A stretch of 64,000 nt of DNA from Salinicola lusitanus (GCF_003206045.1 NZ_PZJM01000006.1:58236-122235); one strand, 5' to 3'. Counted from the first letter of the stretch, positions 19,414 to 28,930 are shown. Notes: a model not told the origin generated them from the sequence alone. A program made the numbers and translations.

Positions 19414-19461
19414 GCGCGAGAGGCTCCGAGCCGTGGTGTGAGGGCGGTGGCGAGAGAAATG

Positions 19462-19899
19462 TCAGGGTTCACCGTGAAGGAACGCGGCGCCCGGGGCAAC
19501 CAGCAGCCGTCGCATGGCGCGTCTCCCGAGCAGCATGGGATGACGCATGTTGCTGCGATCGGTCAAGGTCAATTCGATGGGGAAATCCAGGCCACCGAGG
19601 AGGAGGCGGGTGCGGATGACATAGCGCCACTCCTGCTGCCCGTTGGAACTCCTGACTCTCCGCCGGTCGTGCAGCGGCAGCTGGCACTCATGATGCGCGA
19701 TGGGCTGCCCGCTCGAGCGGGTGATGAACCGAACCCATGGGTGTCCGCTCTCTTCGTAGGGCTCGATCTGTTCGGCATGCAGCGCCGAGGTGCGGGCCCC
19801 GGTGTCCGCCTTGCAGCATAGTGTCATCTGCAGGTCGGGGAGCGTCACCATCTCGCGTCGGCCGATGATCGCCTGGACCTGATAGGGCATTGCTTTCAT
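19462..19899 (-). CDS. rimB: RimB-like retropepsin-type protease (DUF785)
   Basis: A 145-residue protein of the ATP-dependent zinc protease/DUF785 family. The aspartic-type motif KADTGARTSALHA is at about residues 30-42, and MLLGRRAMRR near the C-terminus fits the second half of the fold. In Pseudomonas the RimB protease opposes RimK by modifying glutamylated S6. Adjacency to rimK supports that role here; the small regulator RimA was not found. The start at 19899 has only a weak ribosome binding site; M4 is an alternative. Confidence 0.85.
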   Translation of the reverse strand: MKAMPYQVQAIIGRREMVTLPDLQMTLCCKADTGARTSALHAEQIEPYEESGHPWVRFITRSSGQPIAHHECQLPLHDRRRVRSSNGQQEWRYVIRTRLLLGGLDFPIELTLTDRSNMRHPMLLGRRAMRRLLVAPGAAFLHGEP

Positions 19900-19903
19900 G
19901 AAA

Positions 19904-20917
19904 TCATGCGTTCCGTTGTCTGACGAGCCGGCCCAGGGAGGAGTCCATCGGTGCCTGACGTAGCATCATCAATATGGGCAGCCGCAGGCGAGGGATCAAT
20001 GCCAAATCACGCACGACGGGACGAAAGTCGACCTCCTGACTCTCGGCCAGGCGCTGCAGAAACCGTTCGAGGCGGGCCTCGTGCTCGAGATGGTGCCAGC
20101 CACGGGCGGCAATGGCGGCAAGACAGTCGGCGGCCATCAGGGCGTCGTCATCGAGAATGCGGCCTAGCCACTCCCCGACCCTGGCGTCCTCGCTACCCAG
20201 CAGGGCTCTCAACAGGGCGCAGAAGGCTTCGATATCCCGTCTCTCGCGAGCGCTGTCGAGCATGCTCCACAGTCTCGGCAGCAACTCGTCCGGGGTGTCA
20301 CCATGTTCCAGCAGGTAGCAAAGCGCTAGAATCACCTCCCGCGGCATGGCATCGAGGCCTGCCACCAGCGCCCCGATTACCGCCGGGTCCTTGGCGACAA
20401 CCTGGTCGGCCAATCCCTGGAGACCCAGCATCTGCCAGTCGAGCGACTCATCGCCGAGGAGATAGCGGCGTGTCATGTCAGAGAAAGCCGAGGGAGGCTG
20501 GCCGAAATGACGAGACAAGCGGGCGTGCAGCAGCGCTCGCTGGTGTAGCTCTGGTTCGAAGGCCAGCGGATTGTCCTGCATCAGATTGTCTGGCGCCAGA
20601 TCCTCGTTAGAGGATGCCGCGCGGGCGCTCAGGGTCTGCAGCAGACGGTCGAGGAACGCATCGCGAGGGGCGGGCACCAGTTGGCCCTGCTCATCCAGCG
20701 GTAGAGAAAGGAACCAGATGGCCGGGTCCGTTTCGAGTTCGGGCCATCTCAACGCACAGGCGACCTGGGCTCGGCCGTTCCAGGGGAGTGGCCAGGGCGT
20801 CTGCTCCCGCTCGAATGCGGCGAAAGCGGCCTGTTCCATAGGGGTGACGCGACGGCCCAGGGTCGATATCACGACCTCCGCGCCGCTGCCCGAGAAGAAA
20901 TCGCTGAGCGTTTGCAT
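19904..20917 (-). CDS. DUF3549 family protein
   Basis: A 337-residue protein of unknown function, matching DUF3549 by its start MQTLSDFFSGSGAEV and by GRRVTPMEQAAF. The start at 20917 is chosen by family convention; upstream in-frame codons are arginine-rich and unlike a protein N-terminus. The C-terminal half is helical and repeat-like, suggesting a HEAT-like scaffold, with no catalytic motif visible. It ends 4 bp before the rimB-like start region, so the three genes DUF3549, rimB-like and rimK are probably co-transcribed. Confidence 0.8.
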   Translation of the reverse strand: MQTLSDFFSGSGAEVVISTLGRRVTPMEQAAFAAFEREQTPWPLPWNGRAQVACALRWPELETDPAIWFLSLPLDEQGQLVPAPRDAFLDRLLQTLSARAASSNEDLAPDNLMQDNPLAFEPELHQRALLHARLSRHFGQPPSAFSDMTRRYLLGDESLDWQMLGLQGLADQVVAKDPAVIGALVAGLDAMPREVILALCYLLEHGDTPDELLPRLWSMLDSARERRDIEAFCALLRALLGSEDARVGEWLGRILDDDALMAADCLAAIAARGWHHLEHEARLERFLQRLAESQEVDFRPVVRDLALIPRLRLPILMMLRQAPMDSSLGRLVRQRNA

Positions 20918-21049
20918 GATAGGGGGTCGCCGTCTCCATCGAGGCGCGCACTGTAACTTGCCGCGCCGGCTCTGGATAGGTCCTGGCCAAAAATTGATCA
21001 GTCTGCGCCGAGACATGCATTACGCCGCGTCGGGATAGGTGTCCCAAGT

Positions 21050-21058
21050 TTATCCACA
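21050..21058 (+). promoter_or_regulatory. Perfect DnaA box upstream of yqcC
   Basis: TTATCCACA is an exact match to the DnaA box consensus, about 65 bp upstream of yqcC and 130 bp upstream of the DUF3549 gene. It is isolated, so it is not an origin. Confidence 0.45.
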
Positions 21059-21122
21059 GGCTCCTTCAGGTTTTTTGTGAGCAACCGGAACAGTTTCCAC
21101 ACCCACCGTTTCAGGAGGAACA

Positions 21123-21449
21123 ATGACCTCGCACGACAGATTGGCTCACGCCTTGCGTGAATTGGAATCGACGCTGATGGACGTCGGTCTGTGGGAGGCA
21201 TCGCAACCCCAACCGTCGGCGTTCGAGAGCCAGCAGCCATTTTGCGTCGATACCATGTCGATGCCGCAATGGTTGCGCTACGTCTTCATTGCGCGGCTCC
21301 AGGCGCTGGTCGATGCCCGTGCCACCTTGCCCGCGACTTGCGCCGTCGCCCCGGCGATGGAGGTCTGGCTCAAGGACGAGCCGGCCTCGACGAGAGATCC
21401 GGTAGTGCGTGAGCTTGCCAACGTCGATCTTATCGTCACCCAGGCATGA
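21123..21449 (+). CDS. yqcC: YqcC family protein (DUF446)
   Basis: A 108-residue protein starting at ATG behind a strong AGGAGG. It carries the DUF446 pattern: L..LE..L...GLW in the first 25 residues and PFCVDTM.MPQWLRYVFI.RLQALVD in the middle. The family is a small helical bundle of unknown function. It is a single gene, convergent with the OmpW-type gene. Confidence 0.88.
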   Translation: MTSHDRLAHALRELESTLMDVGLWEASQPQPSAFESQQPFCVDTMSMPQWLRYVFIARLQALVDARATLPATCAVAPAMEVWLKDEPASTRDPVVRELANVDLIVTQA

Positions 21450-21488
21450 CCGATCGCGGTCGAGCCCCGCTGGCCGAATCCGAGGCAC

Positions 21489-21516
21489 AAAAAAACCGGG
21501 CCCTTGGGCCCGGTTT
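21489..21516 (-). terminator. Intrinsic terminator of the ompW-like gene
   Basis: Arms AAACCGGGCCC (21493-21503) and GGGCCCGGTTT (21506-21516) form a GC-rich hairpin. On the minus strand it is followed by seven T (21489-21495 read as A on the plus strand). It lies 22 bp after the porin stop. Confidence 0.85.
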
Positions 21517-21537
21517 CCGATAGCGACTGCCGTTCGC

Positions 21538-22092
21538 TTAGAAGCGAGCGGTGACACCGGCACCGACGGTGACCGGGTCGAGATCGATGTCGCGACCGCC
21601 ACTGATGTCGGCGCTGACATCGGTGTACTGAGCGAAGGCGTTGAAGCCGAAGTTGTCGGTCACGTTCAGATCGACACCCAGCTGGCCCGCTGCGCCCCAG
21701 GAGTCGTCGACGCTACCGACACCGCTCTCGTCAGAGAACGTGGTGTAGTTGACACCGACGCCAGCATACGGCTGGACGCGAGAATCGAGACCACCCAGCG
21801 GGTAGTACTGTGCCATCAGATTGATCGGGACCTGCTTGAAGGTACCGCCTTCAGCGTGGACCTTGGTCTCGGTCATGGAGCTCAGCTCGACGCCGATCTT
21901 GTCGTGAACCATGTAACCCAGGCCCAGGTAGGCGCCCTTGTCGTTGTCGCCGGTATAGCCGGTATCAACGTCTGTCTTGGCTACGCCCAGGCGGCCGTAG
22001 AAATCGCCAGCGCCGTAGGCGAATGCAGCTTGAGTTCCGAATGCGCAAGCGCCGGCGACTACCATTGCGGAAAACAGTTTGGTCTTGGTCAT
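21538..22092 (-). CDS. OmpW/Ail-type outer-membrane beta-barrel protein
   Basis: A 184-residue outer-membrane protein. AAGGGAG precedes the ATG, the signal peptide ends at AFA (22-25), and the chain finishes in phenylalanine (VTARF), the BAM recognition signature. Alternating hydrophobic strands and GLGYMVHDKIGVELS, QPYAGVGVNYTTF and FGFNAFAQYTDV fit an eight-stranded barrel of the OmpW/Ail type. The precise subgroup is uncertain. It has its own sigma-70 promoter and terminator, so it is monocistronic. Confidence 0.85.
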   Translation of the reverse strand: MTKTKLFSAMVVAGACAFGTQAAFAYGAGDFYGRLGVAKTDVDTGYTGDNDKGAYLGLGYMVHDKIGVELSSMTETKVHAEGGTFKQVPINLMAQYYPLGGLDSRVQPYAGVGVNYTTFSDESGVGSVDDSWGAAGQLGVDLNVTDNFGFNAFAQYTDVSADISGGRDIDLDPVTVGAGVTARF

Positions 22093-22162
22093 GATAAGTA
22101 CTCCCTTTCTTTCATCATGAAGCCGTGTTACCGGCCTTCACATTCTATGAGACAACGTCGCT

Positions 22163-22191
22163 ATGATAGGAAACGGTGTTTTTTATGTCCA
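22163..22191 (-). promoter_or_regulatory. Sigma-70 promoter of the ompW-like gene
   Basis: Read on the minus strand, TGGACA (22186-22191) and TATCAT (22163-22168) are 17 bp apart, 71 bp before the start codon. Confidence 0.6.
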
Positions 22192-22291
22192 GTAAAATTT
22201 TGAAACAGCGTTTTTTTACACTTCGGTAGCGTTTACGCCTGTCTGTGCGCAGTCGCCTTTCTACCGCTAGGATTAGCCTAGACGCTGACGG

Positions 22292-23350
22292 ATGACGTCG
22301 CCAACCCAAGGTGGGCCGACGTCATCGACCGAGGAGAAGAGCGCCGTGGAGAGACACCGAAAGGATTGGATGTTGTCGATCGTGGTACCGGTCATGAACG
22401 AGGAGGAGGCGATCGATCGGTTTCTACAGGCGGTGGATCGAGAGCTGGGCGACAGGCTGCCGGCACTGGAGATACTGTTCGTCGACGACGGTTCCACCGA
22501 CGCAACGCTCGAGAGGCTCCGCACGAGTGCGTCCCGGGATCCCAGGGTTCGGGTTCTCTCCTTGACGCGGAATTTCGGCAAGGAAGCTGCCATGACCGCC
22601 GGGCTGGATCACGCCCGGGGAGATGCCGTCGTGCCAATGGATGTCGATCTGCAGGATCCCCCGGCGGTGATCCTGGAATTCATTCGGCTGTGGCAGGACG
22701 AAGGGTACGACATGATTTACGGCATTCGTGGCTCCCGAGATGAGGATACCCAGGCAAAGCGGGCCTCCGCTGGCCTTTTCTATCGCTTTTTCAACCGTCT
22801 GGCCGAAACCCACATCCCCAGCAATGCCGGGGATTTCCGGCTGCTGGATCGCCGTGTGGTGGAAGCCATCAAGCGGTTGCCCGAACGCAACCGGTTCATG
22901 AAAGGCTTGTTCAGCTGGCCGGGGTACCGCTCCATCGGTGTCTACTACGATCGGCCGGCGCGAGAGAGCGGGGAGAGCAAGTTCAATTTCTGGAAGCTGT
23001 GGAATTTCGCCATCGACGGGTTCGTCAGCTTTTCTACCTGGCCATTGCGTATCTGGATGTATTTCGGCGCCGTCATTGCCGGGCTCGCTTTCCTTTATAT
23101 TCTCCTCCTCGTCGGGCGCGTGATCGTGGTGGGCAATGATCTGCCCGGCTACGCATCGTTGATGACCGCGATCCTGTTTTTCGGCGGCATGCAGCTGTTG
23201 TCCGTCGGTATCCTGGGCGAGTACGTCGGGCGCCTTTTCATCGAGACCAAGCAGCGACCGCTCTATCTGGTCGCCGAGGATAGTCTGATCGACCGGGAGA
23301 AGCAGGTCGGTGAGGGCGGTGGGGCCCACCACGGGTCTGACGGCTCGTGA
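22292..23350 (+). CDS. GtrB/DPM1-like family 2 glycosyltransferase
   Basis: A polyprenyl-phosphate glycosyltransferase of the GtrB type (352 residues from the first ATG). The GT2 domain has SIVVPVMNEEEAI, the metal-binding MDVDLQDPP and the DFRLLDRRVVEAIKRLPERNRFMKGL block, followed by two C-terminal membrane helices. Such enzymes load a hexose onto undecaprenyl phosphate for later transfer to surface glycans. The start is uncertain: a GTG at 22346 has a better ribosome site (GAGGAG), and M27 begins the conserved domain. Its stop overlaps the gtrA start. Confidence 0.85.
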   Translation: MTSPTQGGPTSSTEEKSAVERHRKDWMLSIVVPVMNEEEAIDRFLQAVDRELGDRLPALEILFVDDGSTDATLERLRTSASRDPRVRVLSLTRNFGKEAAMTAGLDHARGDAVVPMDVDLQDPPAVILEFIRLWQDEGYDMIYGIRGSRDEDTQAKRASAGLFYRFFNRLAETHIPSNAGDFRLLDRRVVEAIKRLPERNRFMKGLFSWPGYRSIGVYYDRPARESGESKFNFWKLWNFAIDGFVSFSTWPLRIWMYFGAVIAGLAFLYILLLVGRVIVVGNDLPGYASLMTAILFFGGMQLLSVGILGEYVGRLFIETKQRPLYLVAEDSLIDREKQVGEGGGAHHGSDGS

Positions 23351-23739
23351 AGCGCCGGCTCAAGCGCGAGGCGAAGACGGCTGCCCGGTTCGGGCTGGTG
23401 GGCGGTGTGGCGACGGCTGCGCACCTGACGATTGCGGCCATCCTCAGCGCCCTGTGGCCCGCGCTGTCGGAGTTCCTGGTCAATCTGTGCGGCTTTCTGG
23501 TTGCCTTCCAGATATCGCTGATCGGCCACCGACGCTTGACGTTCCGGCGCCGGGGGAAGGCCAGGCGCTTCTTCACCCTGGCCTTGCTGGGGTTCGTTCT
23601 CAATAACGGTGTCCTCGCCATGCTGCTGGCTTCGACCCGAGTGTCCGGATTCTGGGCCATCGGCATTGCCACGCTTACCGTGCCAGTGATTACCTACGTC
23701 GGCTCACGACTGTGGGCGTTTCGCGAGCATCACCACTGA
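23347..23739 (+). CDS. GtrA-like small membrane protein
   Basis: A 130-residue GtrA-family protein with four predicted membrane helices (about 13-30, 37-57, 74-92 and 98-116) and a basic N-terminus. Its GTG start overlaps the stop of the upstream glycosyltransferase gene (GTGA), so the two are coupled. GtrA proteins are proposed to flip the polyprenyl-linked sugar made by GtrB. The third partner, a serotype-specific GtrC-like transferase, is not next to it. Confidence 0.85.
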   Translation: MKRRLKREAKTAARFGLVGGVATAAHLTIAAILSALWPALSEFLVNLCGFLVAFQISLIGHRRLTFRRRGKARRFFTLALLGFVLNNGVLAMLLASTRVSGFWAIGIATLTVPVITYVGSRLWAFREHHH

Positions 23740-23839
23740 CAGTCGGTAATTCTTGGGCGCGGGCGACGGCGATGCCGGGACCGATTGGCGGTTCGGGTTG
23801 CTACTCACGATCGCGATTGTCCGTGTGATGGCAGGCACG

Positions 23840-23864
23840 AAAAAGGGCTCCCTCAGGAGCCCTT
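23840..23864 (-). terminator. Intrinsic terminator of putP
   Basis: AAGGGCTCC (23843-23851) pairs with GGAGCCCTT (23856-23864) around a 4-base loop. On the minus strand five T follow. It lies just after the putP stop and may also stop plus-strand transcription from gtrA. Confidence 0.8.
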
Positions 23865-23886
23865 GATCTTGGCGGTCGAGCCATGC

Positions 23887-25377
23887 TCAGCGCGTGATCT
23901 GACGATACTCGCCGGCGTCGCTGGTCATGCGGCTCACCACCACGATGGCGAGGAAGGAGGCGATGAAGCCGGGGATGATCTCGTAGACGCCGGGGCCGCC
24001 CAGGAACGAGTTGCTGAAGCCCAGCGCGATCCACACGATTACCGTCAGCGCACCCACCACCATGCCGGCGATGGCGCCGGCGCCGTTGGTCCGCGACCAC
24101 ATCAGCGAGAGCAGGATCAGTGGGCCGAAGGCGGCGCCGAAGCCAGCCCAGGCGTTGCTGACCAGGCCCAGCACCTGGGAGTCGGGATTGGAGGCGATGA
24201 TCGCTGCCACCAGGCCCACCGCGACCACGCTCAGCCGGCCGATGGTGACGGTCTCCTTCTCGCTCGCCTCCTTGCGCAGGAACAGGCGGTAGAAGTCCTC
24301 GGTGAGCGACGAGGAGGCCACCAGCAACTGGCTGGAAATGGTGCTCATGATCGCCGCCAGCAGCGCCGCGTAGAGGAAGCCGGTGATCAGCGGATGGAAC
24401 AGCAGGTTGGAGAGGATGATGAAGATCGTCTCCGGGTCCTGCACTTCGAGGCCGTTGCGGATCGCATAGGCGCGGCCGAAGATACCGACCGAGATCGCGC
24501 CGACCAGCGAGATGAGCATCCAGCTCATGCCGATGTTACGTGCCGTGGGCACGTCCTTGACCGAGCGGATCGCCATGAAGCGCACGATGATGTGCGGCTG
24601 GCCGAAATAGCCCAGGCCCCAGGTGACCGCAGAGAGCCAGCCGATGATGGTTAGCCCGTCGGTCCAGGAGAGCAGCGTGGGGTCCACCTGATTGAGCGTC
24701 TGCTGGGCCTGGCTGAATCCGCCGCCGCCCTCGCCGAAGAGCACCACCGCGGGCATGATCACCAGCGCCAGCATCATGATGCAGCCCTGCACGAAGTCGG
24801 TCATGCTCACCGCCAGGAAACCGCCGACCACGGTATAGACCAGCACCACCCCGAGGGTGAGGATCACCCCGGTGGCATAGTCGCTCAGCCCGCCGATGTC
24901 GATGACGCCGGAGAAGGCGCTCTCGAACAGCTTGCCGCCGGCCACCAGGCCCGAGGCGGTGTAGACCGAGAAGAACACCACGATGACGATGGCCGAGACC
25001 GTGCGCAGCGACAGCGCGCGGGTCGGGAAGCGGTTGGCCAGAAACGCCGGAATGGTGATGGCATTACCGTAGTGAACGGTCTGCTCGCGCAGCCGTGGCG
25101 CGACCAGCAGCCAGTTGAAGAAGGCGCCGACGAACAGGCCGATCCCGATCCAGGCCGAACCCAGGCCGGAGACGAACATCGCCCCGGGCAGGCCCAATAG
25201 TAACCAGCCACTCATGTCCGAGGCGCCGGCCGACAGCGCCGCGACCTGAGGACTGAGCGTTCTTCCGCCCAGCATGTAATCCTCGGAGGTGGCGGTGGAG
25301 GTGCGCATGGCGTAGAGGCCGATGGCGATCATGAGCACGAAGTAGGCGATGAGGCTTATCCAGACACCGATAGCCAT
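23887..25377 (-). CDS. putP: PutP, sodium/proline symporter
   Basis: A 496-residue sodium:solute symporter with about 13 membrane helices, close to the E. coli PutP length. AAAGGAG precedes the ATG. The block SAGASDMSGWLLLGLPGA in helix II is the PutP signature containing sodium and proline contacts. It imports proline in symport with sodium, for carbon use and probably for osmoprotection. It lies 197 bp downstream of putA on the same strand, separated by a hairpin. Confidence 0.94.
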   Translation of the reverse strand: MAIGVWISLIAYFVLMIAIGLYAMRTSTATSEDYMLGGRTLSPQVAALSAGASDMSGWLLLGLPGAMFVSGLGSAWIGIGLFVGAFFNWLLVAPRLREQTVHYGNAITIPAFLANRFPTRALSLRTVSAIVIVVFFSVYTASGLVAGGKLFESAFSGVIDIGGLSDYATGVILTLGVVLVYTVVGGFLAVSMTDFVQGCIMMLALVIMPAVVLFGEGGGGFSQAQQTLNQVDPTLLSWTDGLTIIGWLSAVTWGLGYFGQPHIIVRFMAIRSVKDVPTARNIGMSWMLISLVGAISVGIFGRAYAIRNGLEVQDPETIFIILSNLLFHPLITGFLYAALLAAIMSTISSQLLVASSSLTEDFYRLFLRKEASEKETVTIGRLSVVAVGLVAAIIASNPDSQVLGLVSNAWAGFGAAFGPLILLSLMWSRTNGAGAIAGMVVGALTVIVWIALGFSNSFLGGPGVYEIIPGFIASFLAIVVVSRMTSDAGEYRQITR

Positions 25378-25493
25378 GAGGACGTCTCCTTTCTCTTAGT
25401 TATTAGATGTCACCGGCCCGGACGGGATACTGCCGGGCCTGGGGTGTTCACGCGGCCCGGAGCGGCGACGGCTCGCGCCGCGGATGGCTGGCG

Positions 25494-25511
25494 AGGGGGC
25501 TTTGGCCCCCT
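25494..25511 (-). terminator. Hairpin between putA and putP
   Basis: AGGGGGC (25494-25500) and GCCCCCT (25505-25511) form a short GC-rich hairpin. No T-tract follows on the minus strand, so it may attenuate rather than stop transcription from putA into putP. Confidence 0.45.
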
Positions 25512-25574
25512 GTTGATATTGTTTTCGGTCATGCAGAACTTCCTTCAGTTTGTTGTCGTTGACGACGAGCGGGA

Positions 25575-28500
25575 TCACTCGTCTCCCATCGCTAGCAGCG
25601 ACGCATTCCCGCCCAGCGCAGCCGTGTTGATGGTGCGGGTCTTCTCGGTGGCGAAGCGCAACAGGTAGTGCGGCCCTCCGGCTTTCGGACCGGTGCCGGA
25701 GAAGCCCTGGCCACCGAACGGCTGCACCCCGACGACGGCGCCGATGATATCGCGATTGACGTAGACGTTGCCGACACGGATACGGCTGGCGACATGCTGA
25801 GTGAAGCTTTCGTTACGGCTGTGGACGCCGAACGTCAGGCCGTAGCCCTTGGCGTTGATGGCGTCGATGACGTCTTCCAGCTGGTCGGCGCGATAGCGCG
25901 CGATGTGCAACAGCGGCCCGAACTGCTCCGCTTGCATCGATTCGATGCCGTCGATGGCGAAGGCCATGGGCGCCACGAAGGTGCCGTTGCCGGTCTGTGC
26001 CGGATCGAGCTTGGCTTCGGCGAGCAAGCGGCCCTCGGCCTTCATCTTCTCGATATGGGCGAGCAGTCCTTCGCGAGCCTCCTCGTCGATGACCGGGCCG
26101 ACGTCGGTGCCGAGATCGCGGGGATCACCGATCCGCAGCTCTTCCATGGCCCCACGCAGGATCTCGATGACGCGATCGGCGATATCTTCCTGCAGGTAGA
26201 GAACGCGAAGGGCGGAACAGCGCTGGCCGGCACTCTGGAACGCCGAGTGGACGACATCCGCGACGACCTGCTCGGGCAGGGCGGTGGAGTCGACGATCAT
26301 CGCGTTCATGCCGCCGGTCTCGGCGATCAACGTAGGCAGGGCGGCGTTCTCTCTTGCGGCCAGTGCCCGGTTGATGATCTGCGCGGTGTCGGTGGAGCCG
26401 GTGAAGACCACGCCCGTAATCCGCGGGTCGCTGCTCAGCACGCTGCCCACGGTGAGGCCGTCGCCCGGCAGCAGCTGGACCACGTCACGCGGCATGCCGG
26501 CCTCGAACAGCAGCTCGATCACGCGGTTGGCGACCAGCGAGGTCTGCTCCGCGGGTTTGGCCAGCACGCTGTTGCCGGCCACGGCGGCCGCCACCAGCTG
26601 CCCGGTGAAGATCGCCACCGGGAAGTTCCAGGGGCTGATGGCGGCGAACACGCCCTTGCCGCTCATCATCAGCTCGTTGGATTCACCGGTCGGCCCCGGC
26701 AGGAGGGTCGGCTCGGCGAACAGTTCGCGGGCGCGGGCGGCATAATAGCGGCAGAAATCCACCGCCTCGCGAATCTCGTCGACGCCATCGGTGAGCAGCT
26801 TGCCGCCCTCGCGGGAACAGAGCGTCATCAATTCCGGCAGATGGTTCTCCATCAGGTCGGCGTGACGCTCGAGAATGGCCGCGCGCTCGTCGACCGGCGT
26901 CTCGCTCCAGCGGGGGAAGGCTTTCCAGGCAATATCGACGGCCTGTTGGGCCTGCTCGCGTGTCGCCCACTGCACGCTGCCCACCGGCTGACGGCGGTCG
27001 TAGGGGCTGGCGACTGGCTGACGCTGGCTGTCGTCGTCGGCGATGTCGATGCCAAGCAGCGGCTTGGCGTGATATTCCCGGTCCATGAACTCCGCCATGC
27101 GGTCGATGAGCGGCTGGTATTGACTGTTGATGTTCAAGTTGACGCCTTTGGAGTTCTTGCGTGCCGGACCGTAGATGTCCTTCGGCAACGGAATTTTGGG
27201 ATTGGCGAAGGTCGGGTAGGGCTTGAGCGTGGCGATCGGATGGACGCATAGCGACTCGACCGCCACCCGTGGGTCGACCAACTGGTGGACGAATGACGAG
27301 TTGGCGCCATTTTCCAGCAGCCGGCGGACCAGGTACGGTAGCAGGTCCTTATGTGCGCCGACGGGTGCGTAGATGCGGCAGTAGGTGCCTTGCGGGGCGC
27401 GCTTGAGCGCCGCGTCATAGAGCGCTTCGCCCATGCCATGCAGTCGCTGGAACTCGAAGGCGCGATCGGCGTCGTTGGCCAGCTCGAGAATACTCGTGAT
27501 GGTGTGAGCGTTGTGCGTCGCGAACTGGGGGAAAATGCGGCCGCGGGTATTGTCGGAGAGCAGGAACCGGGCGCAGGCGAGATACGCCACATCCGTGCAA
27601 GCCTTGCGGGTATAGACCGGGTAGCCATCGACGCCGAGCTTCTGCGACTCCTTGATCTCGGTATCCCAATAGGCGCCCTTGACCAGCCGCAGGGGGATCT
27701 CGTCGCCCTGCTGATCGGCCAGGCGATTGATATAGTGCAGTACCGGCAGGCAGCGCTTGGCGTAAGCCTGAACCACCAGGCCGAAGTGGCCCCAGCCGCG
27801 ACAGACATCGCTTTCGAAAACCGCGCGGAAGACCTCCAGCGAGAGTTCGAGACGGTCCACCTCCTCGGCGTCGACGGTCAGCGCCACATGGCGCTCCCGA
27901 GCCAGCTCCACCAACTGCTTGACGGTGCCGACCAGTTCCTCGAGCACCTGGCTGCGGCGACCGAACTCGTAGCGTGGATGCAGTGCGGAGAGCTTGATCG
28001 AGACAGACGGGGCCGGCGTGCTGGCGTCCAGCTTGAGGCTGGTTTCACCGACCTGGCGGATTGCCGAGGCGTAGTCGTCGAAATAGCGCTTGGCATCCTG
28101 ACGGGTGCGGGCCGCTTCGCCCAGCATGTCGTAGGAGTAGGTGTAGCCCTTGTTGAACAGCGGCTTGGAGCGCTTCAAGGCTTCATCGATGGTGCGGCCC
28201 AGCACGAACTGCTGGCCCATGATCTTCATCGCCTGATACATGGCGCTGCGAATCACCGGCTCGCCCATGCGATTGACCATGCGGTTGATGAAATTGGCCG
28301 GCTTGCCCTCTCTTGGCTTGTCCAGCTGGATGACGTTGCCCGTCATCAGCAGACCCCAGGTGGAGGCATTGACGAACCACGACTCGCTCTGTCCTAGGTA
28401 GCGCTTCCAGTCGGCGACGCCCAGCTTGTCCTCGATTAAGGCATCAGCGGTGGCTTTGTCGGGAATACGTAAAAGCGCCTCCGCCAGACACATCAGCAGC

Positions 28501-28766
28501 ACGCCTTCCTGGGTATCGAGACTGTACTGCTGGAGCAGTTCGTCGATGGAGTCGACGGCGGTGTCCATGGTGCGGACATCGCGGACCAGTTGCGCCGTCT
28601 TGTCGCCGATGCGTGCGAAATCCGCTTCGTCGGCGTCCAGCATGGCGCACAGCTGCTCGAGGTAGGCGTCCTCGTCAACCACATAGTGGTCGCTGATCCT
28701 GGCGAACAGCGTCTCCAGCGAAGTCTGCCAGGTAGCGGCATCCAGCATTTGGTCGGCTTTTAGCAT
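25575..28766 (-). CDS. putA: PutA, bifunctional proline dehydrogenase / P5C dehydrogenase
   Basis: A 1063-residue enzyme that oxidises proline to glutamate in two steps. The N-terminal half is the FAD-dependent proline dehydrogenase barrel (RLVKGAYWDTEIKESQ). The C-terminal half is an NAD-dependent aldehyde dehydrogenase with catalytic cysteine in FQSAGQRCSALR and ETGGMNAMIVDS. It lacks the N-terminal ribbon-helix-helix DNA-binding domain that makes E. coli PutA (1320 residues) a self-repressor. This fits the P. aeruginosa form (about 1060 residues), which is controlled by an AraC-type activator instead, and such a gene lies just upstream. A few bases of GGGG precede the ATG as a weak ribosome site. 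Confidence 0.96.
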   Translation of the reverse strand: MLKADQMLDAATWQTSLETLFARISDHYVVDEDAYLEQLCAMLDADEADFARIGDKTAQLVRDVRTMDTAVDSIDELLQQYSLDTQEGVLLMCLAEALLRIPDKATADALIEDKLGVADWKRYLGQSESWFVNASTWGLLMTGNVIQLDKPREGKPANFINRMVNRMGEPVIRSAMYQAMKIMGQQFVLGRTIDEALKRSKPLFNKGYTYSYDMLGEAARTRQDAKRYFDDYASAIRQVGETSLKLDASTPAPSVSIKLSALHPRYEFGRRSQVLEELVGTVKQLVELARERHVALTVDAEEVDRLELSLEVFRAVFESDVCRGWGHFGLVVQAYAKRCLPVLHYINRLADQQGDEIPLRLVKGAYWDTEIKESQKLGVDGYPVYTRKACTDVAYLACARFLLSDNTRGRIFPQFATHNAHTITSILELANDADRAFEFQRLHGMGEALYDAALKRAPQGTYCRIYAPVGAHKDLLPYLVRRLLENGANSSFVHQLVDPRVAVESLCVHPIATLKPYPTFANPKIPLPKDIYGPARKNSKGVNLNINSQYQPLIDRMAEFMDREYHAKPLLGIDIADDDSQRQPVASPYDRRQPVGSVQWATREQAQQAVDIAWKAFPRWSETPVDERAAILERHADLMENHLPELMTLCSREGGKLLTDGVDEIREAVDFCRYYAARARELFAEPTLLPGPTGESNELMMSGKGVFAAISPWNFPVAIFTGQLVAAAVAGNSVLAKPAEQTSLVANRVIELLFEAGMPRDVVQLLPGDGLTVGSVLSSDPRITGVVFTGSTDTAQIINRALAARENAALPTLIAETGGMNAMIVDSTALPEQVVADVVHSAFQSAGQRCSALRVLYLQEDIADRVIEILRGAMEELRIGDPRDLGTDVGPVIDEEAREGLLAHIEKMKAEGRLLAEAKLDPAQTGNGTFVAPMAFAIDGIESMQAEQFGPLLHIARYRADQLEDVIDAINAKGYGLTFGVHSRNESFTQHVASRIRVGNVYVNRDIIGAVVGVQPFGGQGFSGTGPKAGGPHYLLRFATEKTRTINTAALGGNASLLAMGDE

Positions 28767-28930
28767 TGTTTAACCCCGTGATAATCGGCATCGGCGGTGA
28801 TGGCCGCTTGCCGGAAGCGTACGGTGAACTGCGCCAAGGGATAGGCGTGGTGGCTGACTCTATCGTGAAACAGGTGGGCGGTACTTGCCAATTATCCGGG
28901 GGTATTTGCGAAAAAGGCCGGCTTGTCGCG

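Noticed and set aside
21050-21058. Replication origin
   Set aside because: Only a single DnaA box is present here and no dnaA, dnaN or gidA gene or box cluster is nearby.
25668-27251. Very long open frame antisense to putA
   Set aside because: It is the GC-rich mirror of a well-supported coding sequence, with no ribosome site and no recognisable domain.
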